Origin: Spongilla lacustris
Lineage: Eukaryota; Porifera; Demospongiae; Spongillida; Spongillidae
Reading direction: 5' to 3'
NCBI GenBank assembly: GCA_949361645.1
Contig: OX442429.1
Coordinates: 6,468,253-6,532,252, forward strand
Length of the DNA: 64,000 nt
In this document: one piece after another, positions 21,040 to 32,369 of the stretch
Layout of the letters: every line of letters begins with the position of its first letter
How positions within the stretch are numbered: position 1 is the stretch's first letter
Translations under genes and position numbers: made by a program
Notes under the pieces: model-generated
What the model saw: the letters and a program-made list of their open reading frames with translations, nothing else
The model's database searches: none
Told to the model about the DNA's origin: nothing

Positions 21040-21987
21040 AACCTTTAATCTCCGTGAAACGATCCTGAATTCAGGATCGGTAAAATCCTGAATTCAGGAT
21101 GGTGAGTTCTGCCATTTATAACAACCATTGCAGTGAAAATTAAAATCATTAAAACATAAAAGCTGTTTGTTTCAACAATGGTGCACACATTCTATAGCAT
21201 GGAATAATTTTTATCATCTAGAAAGCTGCCCAAACTTCAAGGATGCATAAGCACGTTCGTTGCTCTCGCGTACGTAAATTAAATGATTAGCAATTTATAG
21301 CTTGTAATGCTTACAAAGAGCATTGAACATATCAATTTTACTCCTTTTCACTACTTACTGGTGGTAGCACCTCCAGACTCTTGGTAGAAGTTGTATTTTT
21401 ATCAAACTTGTACACAAAATAATAGAAAAGGGTAATTTATTATCACTGTCCGAGCATCCACCCCTTCTTTTTATGTCCCAACAGTACTGGTGACAGCATT
21501 TCTACCAATGCCAGGCATTTCTACATCGCTCTCAATGACGGAAATGCTTTTTTATTTTTATTTTGCAGAGGCTAACCATCGTACCACCTGCTCTGACTTG
21601 CTTCGCTTAGTCCGCCTTGAGTTAATTCGATGCTCGTACCTCCTGTGTCCCATATTGTTGTATTTGCTTATATGGCTCTCCTTACAGACCTTAGTAACAG
21701 TTTCTATCTTGAAAGTAAGCTTCCTGCTCTTTCCTCAACCTTATACCCGACTTTGATGGTAACCGCGGCATTATTTGCGAACGAAAAAGTAAACTAAGCC
21801 TAAACATTGTTTTTTCTAAAAGAAATAAAGATTTGAATGACTAAAATGGATAGCGCTGTTTAGATGAAAGCCTACAGAAGCTAACAATCATCCATACCGT
21901 TCGAATTTATGTCGATACGAGCGGCGTAAAGTCATCCTTAATTCAGGATTTCCATCCTGAATTAAGGATGAAAATAGATTAAAGGTT
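21040..21987. mobile_element. 948-bp TIR element with nested palindromes
   Basis: The left end 'aacctttaatct' with two copies of 'atcctgaattcaggat' is the inverse complement of the right end ('atccttaattcaggat', 'agattaaaggtt'). The TIR is about 65 bp, and each arm itself contains two hairpin-forming ATCCTGAATTCAGGAT units. The interior has an 88-codon plus ORF (21490-21756) with a hydrophobic segment and no transposase motif. It interrupts the gene remnants of segment B. No clear target duplication was found. Confidence 0.65.
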
Positions 21988-22175
21988 AAGCAGTTAAGTC
22001 ACCTTGATAACTATGTACCATAAGTCAGTTTGAACCCTTAGCCATCCTGATGATAATGTAACTATACATGTAAACCACATGTACCCTAATACAGCATGAT
22101 GATGCCCAATCCACACATATTAACATAAGCCTGCCAGTGAATGTACAGTGCAAGGCTATACATGTACCACACATA

Positions 22176-22270
22176 CCTGGAATGTGAATGGTGTCTGATC
22201 CTCCTCCTCCCCCTGCCTCTTCAGATGAGTTCTTTGGCCTTTTGCATGCCGGCCAAGTCTTGCTGACCAG
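22176..22270 (-). pseudogene. Exon remnant B3 ('LKRQGEEDQTPFTFQ')
   Basis: A second copy of the LKRQ exon within segment B: QQDLAGMQKAKELI, a TGA, then LKRQGEEDQTPFTFQ in a shifted frame and a GTATGT donor. Two copies in B against one in A and D imply an extra local duplication of about 2.1 kb. Confidence 0.4.
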
Positions 22271-22778
22271 TCTTCCTCACTGTGATCATGTGAGCTGATC
22301 ACATTCCTTCCTCTAGAGACAATGTGATCATGTGACTAGCCATGTTAAATAAGGATTTGCACTCTTTTCAGCTAACTCTTGTGTCATTCACAACCTCATT
22401 TCAGCTAACCTGTTCCCTTGACACATCCTCTCCTACAGACTCCTCCCCTCAGGAGATCCTGGTATTTGGCAAGCAGCAGACCCTCTCCTCAGGTTGATGC
22501 CCTGAGCATGAAAGTAGGAGGGGTTATGAGGAAGAGATTTAAAGGTGGGTGTGTACAAGTGGGTGTGCTGAGGTGGTAGGTGTGTGTGTGGGTGTTTACA
22601 TGTGTACTTAGTACCACCAAAAGTCTTACATGTACATCTGCGCAGTGGGAGATACAAGAGAGAACTTCGCAGACTGCCCTCTGTTCAAGGTGTGTCTGTG
22701 TGTGCATGTGTGCGTGTGTGTGGAGAGAGCAAATTAGTTTGATGACAGTGGTATCCTATTTGAAGCACATTGCCTTAC

Positions 22779-22850
22779 CATCTCCTGGTAGACTAGGTAC
22801 CACTTCTTTAAATTGGCCTCATCCTTGATCTTCCCCTCAGCATCAGACTG
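22779..22850 (-). pseudogene. Exon remnant B4 ('SDAEGKIKDEANLKKWYLVY')
   Basis: The minus strand is open: SDAEGKIKDEANLKKWYLVY then QEM, ending at ATG/gtaagg. The corresponding stretch in A is SDAPEKKGNLKE and in C SDAQGKIKNEAHL. The upstream part has frame damage (GTGATGTTCTGCTGA). Confidence 0.4.
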
Positions 22851-22926
22851 TTCAGCAGAACATCACGTTTTCACCCTCCATCCATGTCGCACGAAGAAAG
22901 CAGTCAGCCAGTAAACCATGTGTTCA

Positions 22927-23070
22927 TCATACTATCTTGATCAACGAGGTCAGGAGGTCTAGGTTTGTTCCCTTGTTCCTCTCCAGAGCCATGTAGAAGT
23001 TTAAGAACAGCTCTCCCAGTTTACTCTGAAGCAGTCCTGCTACAATGTGCACCCATGATTTAACCATCTG
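22927..23070 (-). pseudogene. Exon remnant B5 ('KLGELFLNFYMALERNKGT')
   Basis: Open on the minus strand: VKSWVHIVAGLLQSKLGELF, LNFYMALERNKGTNLDLLTS, LIK. Copy C (29350-29540) reads SKLRELF, FYLALEMN, GTKLDLLTSYFSAHW. An acceptor-like 'ttgtagcag' sits at about 23040. The family is not recognised; it has no membrane segment. Confidence 0.45.
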
Positions 23071-23137
23071 ATGTGTTTTCATTCCAGTACAAAGCAAACT
23101 GCTTGAAAAGTACAAGCACTTTTCCCACACCTTTGGA

Positions 23138-23332
23138 TTAAATCCTCTCCACAATGGTACTCGAGGACTTGAAGAATGTATCAAGGGACACTTCTCCGTC
23201 TTGTAAGTGGGCATACAGTATTTCTACATGCAGCTTGGTATCTTGCAGCAAGCTCCCAATGCTCTTCCAAAGGTCTTGCAAGATGCCACCTGAATTTGTT
23301 CCCAAGACTAGTGGCTCCACAGGACACTGCAC
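23138..23332 (-). pseudogene. Exon candidate B6 ('LGTNSGGILQDLWKSIGSLL')
   Basis: 64 open minus-strand codons: EPLVLGTNSGGILQDLWKSI, then LLQDTKLHVEILYAHLQDGE and VSLDTFFKSSSTIVERI. Composition looks like a soluble helical protein. The paralogue at 11530-11630 is shorter and damaged. This is the longest continuous exon candidate of the family. Confidence 0.45.
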
Positions 23333-23889
23333 TCCATTTAAATCTCATAATCTGAATACTGCATTTCAGTATCCCAAAATAATTAGCTCTGAACCCGACA
23401 GCCTGCACCCCTTCTACGATACACCTTGTATTTTTGTATTTTTAAAGTGACCCAACCGTTTATTGCTGACCTTGGCAGAGTTTAACTACAAGCTGGTACA
23501 CAGTACATGTATGTTTACAAGAAGTCTGCTTGCGCACATACATGTAGCTACGTCGGCCCTGTAACGATGAACAGCTATGGTTCTAGCCCATGATAGATCT
23601 TCCTTTAGATACAATCATGTAATGTCTTGCTGCATCCTGCAGCTAAGGTTGGTGCTGCACTGCAGATCACTCATTTATGAATTGTTCTGTTACATGACAT
23701 ATTTTCACTGCTCTTCCAGACTAAGAATAGGTCGCAAAACAAGGTGTGGAATCCTTTCTGAAACTATACTGGTTGAAGTATTATCCAAGAAGCATAACAG
23801 TCTGTGTGTTACCCCTTTGTGCTGTAGATTAGGAAAAGGGCAAGGACTTGCAGTTTGGAGACATAAGGGAGGACTTGGTGCTGCACATA

Positions 23890-24450
23890 TCACTGATAAG
23901 GGGAGCGGACAAATGAGTAGATACAGAGAAGGCTGTTAGAAGCAGACAATTTGGATTCGTTAATAGCCATATGAATGTGGACCATGGAGTATAGAGGTGA
24001 TTTGCAATGATTGACAACAAAGCTGCCAGAGGGAACAGGTCCAGAGACAAGAACAAGTGGACTCAATACCAACAGGTGACCAGGAATGGAAAGAACAAAG
24101 ATCAAGGACCATGCTCTTGCTCTGGTGATTGACGTGGTAAAAGAATGTGTGTTGTGATGAAGAGTGGAGACATCTCTCCTATGCAACCAGCTCTCACTGT
24201 TCTCTGCTCATGCTCCATAGGCTGATCCACAGCTAATGAAGGCCACACCTTAACTGGCAGAGCTCTAAGACAATGGGGTAGATTAGAATAAGATCCTATT
24301 GCATCTTCCTGAGATATACATAGCTGGATTGGGGTGCAAATTTGCTGTGGAGGTAGCATGAATTTAAGCCTGTCCGCATCATGATATCTGGATTTGAGAA
24401 GTTTGGTAGCTACTGGTAGAGCCATTGTGGGATTAGCTGCATCTGGGGTG
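23890..24450 (+). pseudogene. Gypsy gag/spacer region, decayed
   Basis: Precedes a recognisable Gypsy pol and shares its last 60 bp with 15120-15190. Reading frames are broken and no CCHC zinc knuckle is visible. Confidence 0.35.
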
Positions 24451-24559
24451 TATGTGTCACAATGGAAAGTGTACAGACCCCTCGGATCCCAAAATACATG
24501 TTAGGTTCCAGGTCGAAGCCAACCAACCTGTCAGTGCAGTGACTACTACCACATGGACT

Positions 24560-25560
24560 GGTACATGTACGCAGAGGGAAAGTACCAGTGAGACTACTGA
24601 ACAATATCTATGTTGTAATTCACAAAGGGACCCAGATTGCCACAATGGAACAGGTTCAGCCAGCAGAACTCTCATCTGTACAAATGGCTACGGCAGCAAG
24701 CAAACAGCCAACATTGAGGGAGTGTGTAGACAAGGTCTCACGGATGAGGAGAAAAATTCGTTTCTCTTACTCCGTCAAGAGTATAAGGATGCATGTCTTT
24801 GCTTTTAACAAGGATGACCTAGGCCGGACTGACAGACTACGGCATTCCATCTCCACAGGAAATTCCCATCCTATTTGTTAACCACTTCGACGTATTCCTA
24901 CTGCTAGGTGGGAGGAGGCACGGAAGATGCTTCAAGACATGCTTGATAAAGCCATCATCCAGCCATCTGTTAGTCCTTGGGCATCTCCGGTGGTACTGGT
25001 CCCTAAAAAAGATGGCACACTTTGATTTTGCGTTGATTACCAGCAGCTGAACTCCATCACCTCTAAAGACGCGTATCCTCTCCCACGTATAGACAAAACA
25101 TTGGACACCCTTGCTGGGTCAGTGTGGTTCACCACATTGGATCTGATCAGCAGATATTGGCAGGTGGTAGTCAAGCTAGAAGATCGCGAAAAAAAGAAGC
25201 TTTCTGTACAAAAGATGGCCTCTTTGAGTTTAAAGTTATGCCCTTTGGCCTCTGTAACGCACCAGCTATCTTCAAGCGTCTTATGGATCTCGTTCTAGCA
25301 GGCATGCAGTGGTCACAGATGACAGTGTTTGGTCTATTTGGACGACATCATCATACCCGGTCGCAGTGTGGAAGAACACCTCAGGAATGTTGCCAGTGTT
25401 CCACAACGGCTTCAAGCTGCGAGGTTAAAGCTTTAGCAGGCCAAGTGCTCGTTTTTTCAAAAACAGGTGAAGAAGGAGTTGCTACAGACCCTACAAAGAC
25501 AGAGGAGGGGAAACAGTGGCCAACAGCTGAAGAGGTTCAACAGTTTTAGATGGCTAGTTA
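24560..25560 (+). pseudogene. Ty3/Gypsy reverse transcriptase, frameshifted
   Basis: Motifs are seen in order over several frames: 'GRTDRLRHSI' before the RT, 'ASPVVLVPKKDGTL' (24988-25025), 'VDYQQLNSIT' (25035), 'LDLISRYWQV' (25138), 'VMPFGLCNAPAIF' (25230), and at about 25333 a Y-L-D-D-type active site in a third frame. At least three frame changes and one stop (25024) make it non-functional. The order and motifs are those of the Metaviridae RT. Confidence 0.75.
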
Positions 25561-26140
25561 CTATCGGCGCTTTATCCAGCACTTTGCAGAAATAGTGAAA
25601 CCACTGCACCATCTGAACACAATGTAGCATTTCTCTGGACACAAGAGTGTGAACTGGCCTTCCAAGAACTCAAATGTCATTTGATCACTGCCCACATCTT
25701 GTCATACCCAGGCTTCCTGTCAGGAGTTCAAGAGGATGGTTCTGAGAAAGTGATTGCATATGGTAGTCTCTTAATGACAAAACACAGAGAGAAGATACTG
25801 TGCCACAAGAAGGCGTGAACTTCTCTATGGGGTCACCTTTGTGAAGCAATTCCACCCTTATCTGTTAGGTCATCACTTTAAGCTCCGGACGGGCCATGGG
25901 TCCTTTGTATGGCTGAAAAACTTTAAAGAACCAGAAGGACAGTTAGCTCACTGGTTGGAGAGACTTGAACAGTATGATTTCACCATCATTCATCACAGAG
26001 ATCGAAAGCACTGCAATGCTGATGCAATGTCTCGGATACCTTGTTCACTTAGTGGCAGAAGTGAGCCCAATCTCAATGAAGAGGAATTGTCTTGCATTTC
26101 AATGGTGGTTGGTGAGGCTACAGAAGGTGGTGAATGCACT
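25560..26140 (+). pseudogene. Gypsy RNase H and connection region
   Basis: Frame pieces read ILSYPGFLSG, 'EKVIAYGS', then ORF 25841-26155 with HPYLLGHHFKLRTGHGSFVW, 'NFKEPEGQLAHWLERLEQYD' and 'HRDRKHCNADAMSR'. The last is the classic RNase H end (GRxHxNADALSR). The first catalytic Asp segment is partly deleted. Confidence 0.7.
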
Positions 26141-26339
26141 TTGAGAAAGCTATAGTTGGAGGAAAGTGAGATTGGCCCACTTCTTTTGGCTATGGAGGCT
26201 GGAGTGAAACCTGAGCTCCATACAGTTCAAAGCTATATAGCGGCAGGAGACTATTCCAGTTGTGGGACCTGCTGTATGTGCATAAGGACATCCTTTGGAG
26301 AAGGTATGAGAGCAAAGATGGAAGAGAAAGCATTGCACT

Positions 26340-27185
26340 GTTGGTTGTCCTGAGAACAGCGCCACGGGGATTCTGAAAGAGATTCACTGTAGTTTGACTA
26401 GTGCAACATTATTCCGGTTTAAAGAGCAATTTTATTGGCCTGGGCTCTACAACGATGTGACTGACTGGTGCAAGAGGTGTGTTGTTTGCTCAAGAAGGAA
26501 GGGCCCAGTGCCAAAAAATCAAGTTGCACTCCATCCTGTCAAGGCTGGTTATCCTCTCCAGATTGTGGCCACATATATCCTTGGCCCTCTACCCAAAAGC
26601 ATATGCCAAAAAAGCAAGAATGAGAACATGTATGTGCTGGTGGCGTCAGACTACTTTAAACATTGGGCAGAGGGCACATGCCATACCGAACCAGGAGGCT
26701 GAGACAGTTACTAAGAAGCTGACCAATGAAAGGTAGACAATTGGAATCCAAACTGGTATCAGAAATGTGCAAAGTACTAAAGAGCTGCAAAACACGTACC
26801 ACACTGTACTATGTGTGTTACTAGCATTCAGGATATGCTCCTTTCTACCTTATGTTAGGGAGACAATCCAAACTGCCAGTGGACCTCATGTATGGCACGG
26901 ACAATACACCAGACGATGAGCTCCCTGAATATGTTGGCAATTTGAAAAGGACTTTGCAAAAGGCATACAAAGTTGCTCCGGAACACATTGGAGGAAAACA
27001 ACAGTTCCAGAAGGAGTTGTATAACCAGAAAGTCCATGGATTGGAGACCTGGTCTGGCTGTATTCGATAGCGATTACGAAAGGAAGATCAAAAAAGTTGC
27101 ATCTGCCATGCGATGATCCATATAAATGTAGGGTCATTAAGACCTTACCTTGCTTAACCGAAGGCCACAGACCAGGTGGTCATCA
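26340..27185 (+). pseudogene. Gypsy integrase with core deletion
   Basis: ORF 26394-26702 has 'FYWPGLYNDVTDWCKRCVVC', the HHCC finger, then LVASDYFKHWAEG at the start of the core. After a break, ORF 26852-27070 has 'MLGRQSKLPVDLMYG' and 'VGNLKRTLQKAYKVAPEHIG', the integrase C-terminal part. The D-35-E stretch is gone. At about 27146 the sequence passes into the gene-derived repeat of segment C. Confidence 0.7.
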
Positions 27186-27290
27186 TAGTTCTCATAGCAA
27201 CCAACGGACCAACTTTGTAATGACACACCCTTCCATCTCACTAGATATAAAGCCAATTGGCCATCCAACTGTGGGAGGGAGGAGGTGATA
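27146..27290 (-). pseudogene. Partial copy of the exon at 28736-28920
   Basis: 27150-27290 matches 28808-28935 ('aggccacagaccaggtggtc', 'tttgtaatgacacaccc'). It lacks the donor-side part. It directly abuts the Gypsy integrase tail. Confidence 0.5.
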
Positions 27291-27424
27291 GTGGGATGTG
27301 CAACTTTGCAAGTCCTTACATCATCCCATTACATGCACATATCCAAGTACTTATGCACTCACATCATCCCAGCACACATATCACCCAGCACTTACATAAT
27401 CCCAACACACACATCACCTAGCAC

Positions 27425-27600
27425 GTACATCATGTATGTGATACAGAAGGATGGGGAGGAGAGACAGGAAGGATGGAGAAGAGTGAGGAGTGATGGGGAG
27501 GAGAGAGAGGAAGGATGAGGAGAAGAGTGAGGAGTGATGGGGAGGAGAGAGAGGAAGGATGAGGAGAAGAGTGAGGAAGGATGGGGAGGAGTATGTGAGG
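27425..27600 (+). repeat. GGATGGGGAGGAGAG-type purine-rich repeat
   Basis: Polypurine tandem units of about 26-50 bp ('gatggggaggagagagagga'). A shorter version recurs at 28185-28250. The minus-strand ORFs here, rich in S/P/H, are repeat by-products. Confidence 0.85.
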
Positions 27601-27620
27601 AAGGAATGGGATATACATAC

Positions 27621-27690
27621 CTACAGATGAAGGTGCTTTTCCCCCACTGGTCTGGTATCCTTGGAAACACTCCATTGGATAAGGAGGGAA
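27621..27690 (-). pseudogene. Exon remnant C3 ('GVFPRIPDQWGKSTFICR')
   Basis: The minus strand reads SNGVFPRIPDQWGKSTFICR with a GTATGT donor. The words GKST resemble part of a P-loop, but the preceding GxxxxG is absent, so I do not claim an ATPase. The duplicate at 28279-28330 is shortened. Confidence 0.35.
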
Positions 27691-27849
27691 GGAAGAGCCC
27701 CTTAGAAGGGATGGAGGGTGCTTCTTACTGCATAACTCTGCAGTACAGGCCTTTGGAAGAGTGATGATGGCATGGGCCCTACAGATGTAAATTAAAGCAA
27801 TTAATTACATAACCTCATCCAAACATGTACACAGCAAAGAGCTACACCC

Positions 27850-28005
27850 CATCTCAGTAACCAGTAGATACACCCTATCTCTGTAACCAGTATAGATACA
27901 GCCTATCTCTGTAACCAGTAGTAGATGCACACTGTTTCTGTAACCAAGAGATACAGCCTATCTCTGTAACCAATAGATACAGCCTATCTCTGTAACCAGA
28001 TGGGC
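27850..28005 (+). repeat. 26-bp minisatellite, copy 1
   Basis: The unit 'tctctgtaaccagtagatac' + 'agccta' is repeated about six times. Confidence 0.9.
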
Positions 28006-28489
28006 TTCATACGGGTAGGTCATGATTTGGAAATGACTTTGAAAGTTAAGGGGAGAGTGGTGTGCATCATTTGGACAGTACCCAAAGGGAAGAGGGTACA
28101 TGCATTTCAAGTAGTTACCTTGAAGAATATGACTGTGTCCAAGCAACACATCACCCAGCACATACATCATGTATGTGATATAGATGGATGGGGAGGAGAC
28201 AGGAAGGATGGGGAGGAGAGTGAGGAAGGATGGGGAGGAGTATGTGACGAAGGAATGGGATATACATACCAACAGATGAAGATGCAACTAGTCTGGTATC
28301 CTTGGAAACACTCCATTGGATATGGAGGGAAGGAGGAGCCCCTTAGAGGGGATGGAGGGTGCTTCTTACTGCATAACTTTGCAGTACAGGCCTTTGGAAG
28401 AGTGATGATGGCATGGGCCCTACAGATGCAAATTAAAGCAATTAATTACATAACCTCATCCAAACATGTACACAGCAAAGAGTTACAGC

Positions 28490-28622
28490 CCATCTCTGTA
28501 ACCAGTAGATACAGCCTACATGTATCTCTGTAACCAATAGATATACACCCTATCTCCGTAACGAATACATACAGCCTATCTCTGTAACCAATAGATACAG
28601 CCTATCTCTGTAACCAGATGGG
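28490..28622 (+). repeat. 26-bp minisatellite, copy 2
   Basis: The same unit as at 27850-28005, about five copies, carried along by the 650-bp duplication. Confidence 0.9.
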
Positions 28623-28735
28623 CTTCATATGGGTAAGTCCTGATTTGGAAATGTCTTTGAAAGTTAAGGGAAGAGTGGTGTGCATCATTTGGAGAGTACC
28701 CATAGGGAAGAGGGTACATGCATTTCAGTAGTTAC

Positions 28736-28920
28736 CTTGAAGGATATGACTGTGTCCAAGCAACCCTGATCTTGGTACCAATGATGATGACCAGTCTTGT
28801 CTTGCTTAACTGAAGGCCACAGACCAGGTGGTCATCATAGTTCTCATGGCAACGGATGGACCAACTTTGTAATGACACACCCTTCCATCTCACTAGATAT
28901 AAAGCCATTTGGCCATCCAA
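28736..28920 (-). CDS. Exon candidate C1, splice sites intact
   Basis: 185 nt open on the minus strand between a textbook acceptor (cctccctcccacag) and donor (TTCAAG/gtaactac). It reads LDGQMALYLVRWKGVSLQSW, SIRCHENYDDHLVCGLQLSK and TRLVIIIGTKIRVAWTQSYP. The hydrophobic VIIIG follows KTRL. This is one of the few exons of the duplicated gene with no stop and both splice sites. Because neighbouring exon copies are damaged, the exon may survive in a dead gene. I do not recognise the family. Confidence 0.45.
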
Positions 28921-29159
28921 CTGTGGGAGGGAGGAGGTGATAGTGGGATGTGCAACTTTGCAAATCCTTAAATTATTGCACATATCCAAGTACATGAAAA
29001 AGAGGAAGAAGGGAATTCTATGGTAATCTATGCTGTGTGTACAGGTGGTTGCGCAGAAGAGGCTGAGGTGTGTTTGCAGGTGTGTGTGTGCAGAGGTGGG
29101 TGTGCAGAGGTGGGAGAGGTGGGTGTGTAGGTGTGTATATTCACACATGTCTTACCTCA

Positions 29160-29215
29160 GAGAATATGAGCCAGGAGGAGATACAGGATTTTGCAGACTG
29201 TTCTCTTAGCTTCAA
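29160..29215 (-). pseudogene. Exon remnant C4 ('LREQSAKSCISSW')
   Basis: The minus strand reads KLREQSAKSCISSWLIFSE followed by GTAAGA. It corresponds to the exon at 11005-11098 with the middle deleted. Confidence 0.3.
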
Positions 29216-29349
29216 AGTGACTGGTCACTGTAAATGGGCCTCATTCTTGATCTTCCCCTGAGCATCAGATTGTACACAATCTTCAGCAGAACATCACGTT
29301 CACCATGAAGTGTCTTTTTTCACCTTCCATGTCCCACGAAGAAACCAGT

Positions 29350-29540
29350 GAACTAGTAACCATGCCACCAACTATCTTGATCAAAGAGGTCATCCAGAGG
29401 CTTCAAAGCGGCCAGGCTAAGCCAGTGTGCACTGAAGTAGCTGGTAAGGAGGTCTAGCTTTGTGCCCTAATTCATCTCCAGAGCCAAGTAGAAGTTGAAG
29501 TCTTAGAACAGCTCCCTCAGTTTACTCATGCTACAATGTG
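29350..29540 (-). pseudogene. Exon remnant C2 ('SAHWLSLAALKPLDDLF')
   Basis: The minus strand carries SKLRELF, a stop, FNFYLALEMN, a stop, then GTKLDLLTSYFSAHWLSLAA and LKPLDDLFDQDSWWHG. It joins the motifs found separately at 22927 (copy B) and 11229 (copy A) and shows that they were one continuous protein stretch. Confidence 0.45.
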
Positions 29541-29989
29541 CACCCATGATTTAACCATCTGCTGTGTTTTCATTCCAGTACAAAGCAAACTGCCTGATAA
29601 TGGTGCTTTGATTGGCAGATAGTGACAGCTTTTGAGATGGACCTTTTTACAACTTCTGGCTGTCCCTACATTATTTAAACATCTCCAGCTCCCAACAACA
29701 GTCCCCATCTTGCATCTCCACATAAGACATCATCGCTGGGATCACTTATTGCCATCATGGAAAGGGACAGATTTGTGCGGGTTCTGTCAGCTGGGGGTGA
29801 GAGGCAAGATTGGGAGGCTTCTCCATCTATGCTTTGAGGTGCATGTACTCAGGACTGGTCATTGTTCCCTGTTATCTCTGGACATCAGTCTGATGTTGGA
29901 GTTGATCACTTATGGCACAGAAGCCATTTGTGCATTGGGGAGTTAGGCAAAGGTCTTCAGTGGTGTGGGATGTCTACTTGGCGAGTATG

Positions 29990-30830
29990 ACATCCAATAA
30001 GATGCAGTATTACAACCTGTACAGAACCGGCCAAGGAAGATCCCGCATGTAATGAGACCAGCGGGAGCTCCCATAGTATTCCAACTAAGCCTTGGGAGAA
30101 TGTGGGCATGGACCTGTTTTGTTGGATAGGAAGGACTATTTCTTGATATCTGCAAGCTTCAGCAGACAGCCACAGCCTCTGTGGTGGAAGCTGCCAAAGA
30201 GCATTTGGCCAGGCTGTTACAGTACACTCAGACGGTAGTCCTCAATTATCATCTCAAGAGTTCCAGACATTTGATAAAGCATGGGAATTTGAGCACACCA
30301 TGTCATCGCCTCACAACAGCCAATCAAATGGGAGGGCCGAGAGTGCAGTGAAAATAGCCAAACGTTTGTTTAAGAGGAGTGCAGACCCATACATGGCATT
30401 GTTGGAATGGCGGAACACCCCAACTATTGACATGGGATCCACTCCTAGTCAGAGGCTGTCATCCAGAAGGACCTGGTGGAGCTATTGTAGCATGTGACAG
30501 TATGTTAAAGCCATGCATTCAAGATGACATGTGGGGGAAAGAAATAGCTAGGCGGCAAGTGATTAAATCACAGGGCTGTGGTAGGAGAAGAAGAGAGATG
30601 CCTCCATTACAGTGGGGGAACCAGTACATGTATTAGTGCAAGATGTGTGAGCAAAGAAGACACAGTGGTCTAGTGGGAGGTGCTTGGATCAGTTCTCAGA
30701 TTGATCTTACATTGTGGATGTTGAAGGTAAAATTGTGAGGAGAAACCACAGGTTCCTAAAACCTTCCTGTCATCAACCAGTGGGTCACAATGAAACAACA
30801 GAGGAAGAGTGAATTAAAGAAGGGGATGGC
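29990..30830 (+). pseudogene. Gypsy integrase core and tail (segment copy D)
   Basis: 'KPWENVGMDLF' (first core Asp) at about 30088, an 'HSDGS'-type second Asp at about 30225, then ORF 30300-30497 with NSQSNGRAESAVKIAKRLFK (the downstream catalytic Glu) and MALLEWRNTPTIDMGSTP. Frames change at least twice, so it is inactive. From about 30425 it matches segment copy B at 17985. Confidence 0.7.
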
Positions 30831-31317
30831 ATGGATTGATCTTTAAACATATATCAATCTGAAAGTGTTTGTGGCCGTTGAGTAGAGTGCATACAAATCA
30901 GCGATCCCTTAGCTGTGGTGGGCGCAGTCATATGAATATCAATTGGAAGTGGTGGGAGAGTACCGTTCTGCTGGGTACGAGAGAAAAACACACAACCAGA
31001 AAATGACTCTGACGATAAGTGTGAGCACAGTGTAGAGGTTGGGTAGCTAGCTATAATTGGGCCTTCACGATGATTGACAAGAGAGGCAATGGCTGCAGAA
31101 TCAGTATGGGAAAGAACCACATGAAGTGTTGACCGAGATTAGTAAAGTGGCAGCTACTGACTACACAGCCAACAGCTAACTGGAAGCAATTCATGTTTCC
31201 CCTGGACCTCAGATACAATGTAGCAGTGACCGGCCCAGTGATGAGATGTGGCCGGTAGAGTGACCCAGGAGCCTTCAAGCTACCGAGACTTTATTAAGTG
31301 TTAGAGGACTGTGTGGG

Positions 31318-31890
31318 ATGTTGGACAGGATCACATGTGTACCATGTGAACTGGTATTCATTCATGTATTCAGAGTGTATATTTGAGAAGTGAAAGGCAC
31401 AATACAAACTGTGTACAGACCCCTCGAATCCCATTATAGTGTTCCTGGCCAACAACTAACTGGGCGAGCTCTCTCGAAATAAATTACACATGCATGGGGG
31501 GGGGGCGTGTAAACATCCTGTCTCATCGGCTGTTGTCCCATGACGGGGTGTGAGATGAAGGCACATCGCTATAAACAGGAGCTAACGAGAGCAAAGCGGC
31601 TGGGCTTGCAGCGAGGAGACGGTACGTGATGAAACGGTCCAAAACAACGGGTCTGGTGTGTCAGTCTCGCTGATCTACCAACAAACGTACGAGTACGCAG
31701 TGGAGAGATGGAAGTGTATGCGACCCTCGAGAAGAGTGTAAAGCTTGCGCTGCCGTACGAAGAGGCTGGTTGGTAGAATTGCGATCTGCCGATCACTAGC
31801 TGATGAAGGAGGAGGAGCATCAATTAGAGTACCGTTTGACAGGGTACGAGAGTAAACACACCGACGATAAGTGTGAGGACAGGGTAGAGG
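31318..31890 (+). mobile_element. Gypsy 3' LTR-like region (segment copy D)
   Basis: Follows 'gactgtgtgggatg' and begins TGTTGGACAGGATCACATG, near-identical in layout to 18672-19265, with a guanine run near 31497. The last shared words are 'gacgataagtgtgaggacag'. No matching 5' LTR was found upstream, so the element is truncated. Confidence 0.5.
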
Positions 31891-31969
31891 TTGGGTAGCT
31901 AGCTATACGGGCCCTACGCTGTAAAACCATGGGTACACTAGTAGAAGTTGTTGTTTTTGCTTTGTGTGT

Positions 31970-32340
31970 TCACCCACGATGTAGCAATGTGCACCGCAGT
32001 ATACAAATGTGCAACGTTTTGAAGGCTGAAAACAAAGCATCAGTTATTACGATGATGTCATTACTACACATTGCACCAAGCCTTAGCCCTTAACAGGTAC
32101 ACAACCTTATCAATACATTGTGTCTGTAAAGGCTCTGCACCTAGTCCTCCCTCTAGCCTTGATGACCATGTACCCTTAGCAATTTTGTTGACTGCAGACG
32201 TACCCTAAATCAGTTTGATGACTTTTAGCCATTCTGATTACAATGTACACTAATGATGTAACCTCAGCCAGTTTGATGATGCCCAATCTATCGTAAGTCA
32301 GACAATGTAACCTAAGCCAGCTAGTGAATGTACAGTGCAT
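31970..32340 (+). other. Spacer of segment copy D
   Basis: Matches 19690-20030 of copy B ('aacgttttgaaggctgaaaa', 'tgtctgtaaaggctctgcac') and has decayed 26-bp repeat units. No gene seen. Confidence 0.6.
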
Positions 32341-32369
32341 GGCTACCACATGTACACAGGTACCACACA

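Larger units (their letters stand above)
27400..28760. repeat. Tandem ~650-bp duplication
   Basis: 27588-27850 matches 28246-28500 ('ggtatccttggaaacactcc', 'gcaattaattacataacctc') and 28018-28150 matches 28633-28760. Each copy holds the purine repeat, an exon remnant and a 26-bp minisatellite. Confidence 0.85.

Noticed and set aside
27621..27690. P-loop ATPase because of GKST in PDQWGKSTFICR
   Set aside because: The glycine-rich start of the Walker A motif is absent and no Walker B is seen in neighbouring exons.
17985..31890. The two similar Gypsy 3' regions (17985-19265, 30425-31890) as the two LTRs of one 12-kb element
   Set aside because: Both copies include integrase-tail sequence upstream of the LTR and shared non-element sequence downstream, so they are duplicated segments, not paired LTRs.
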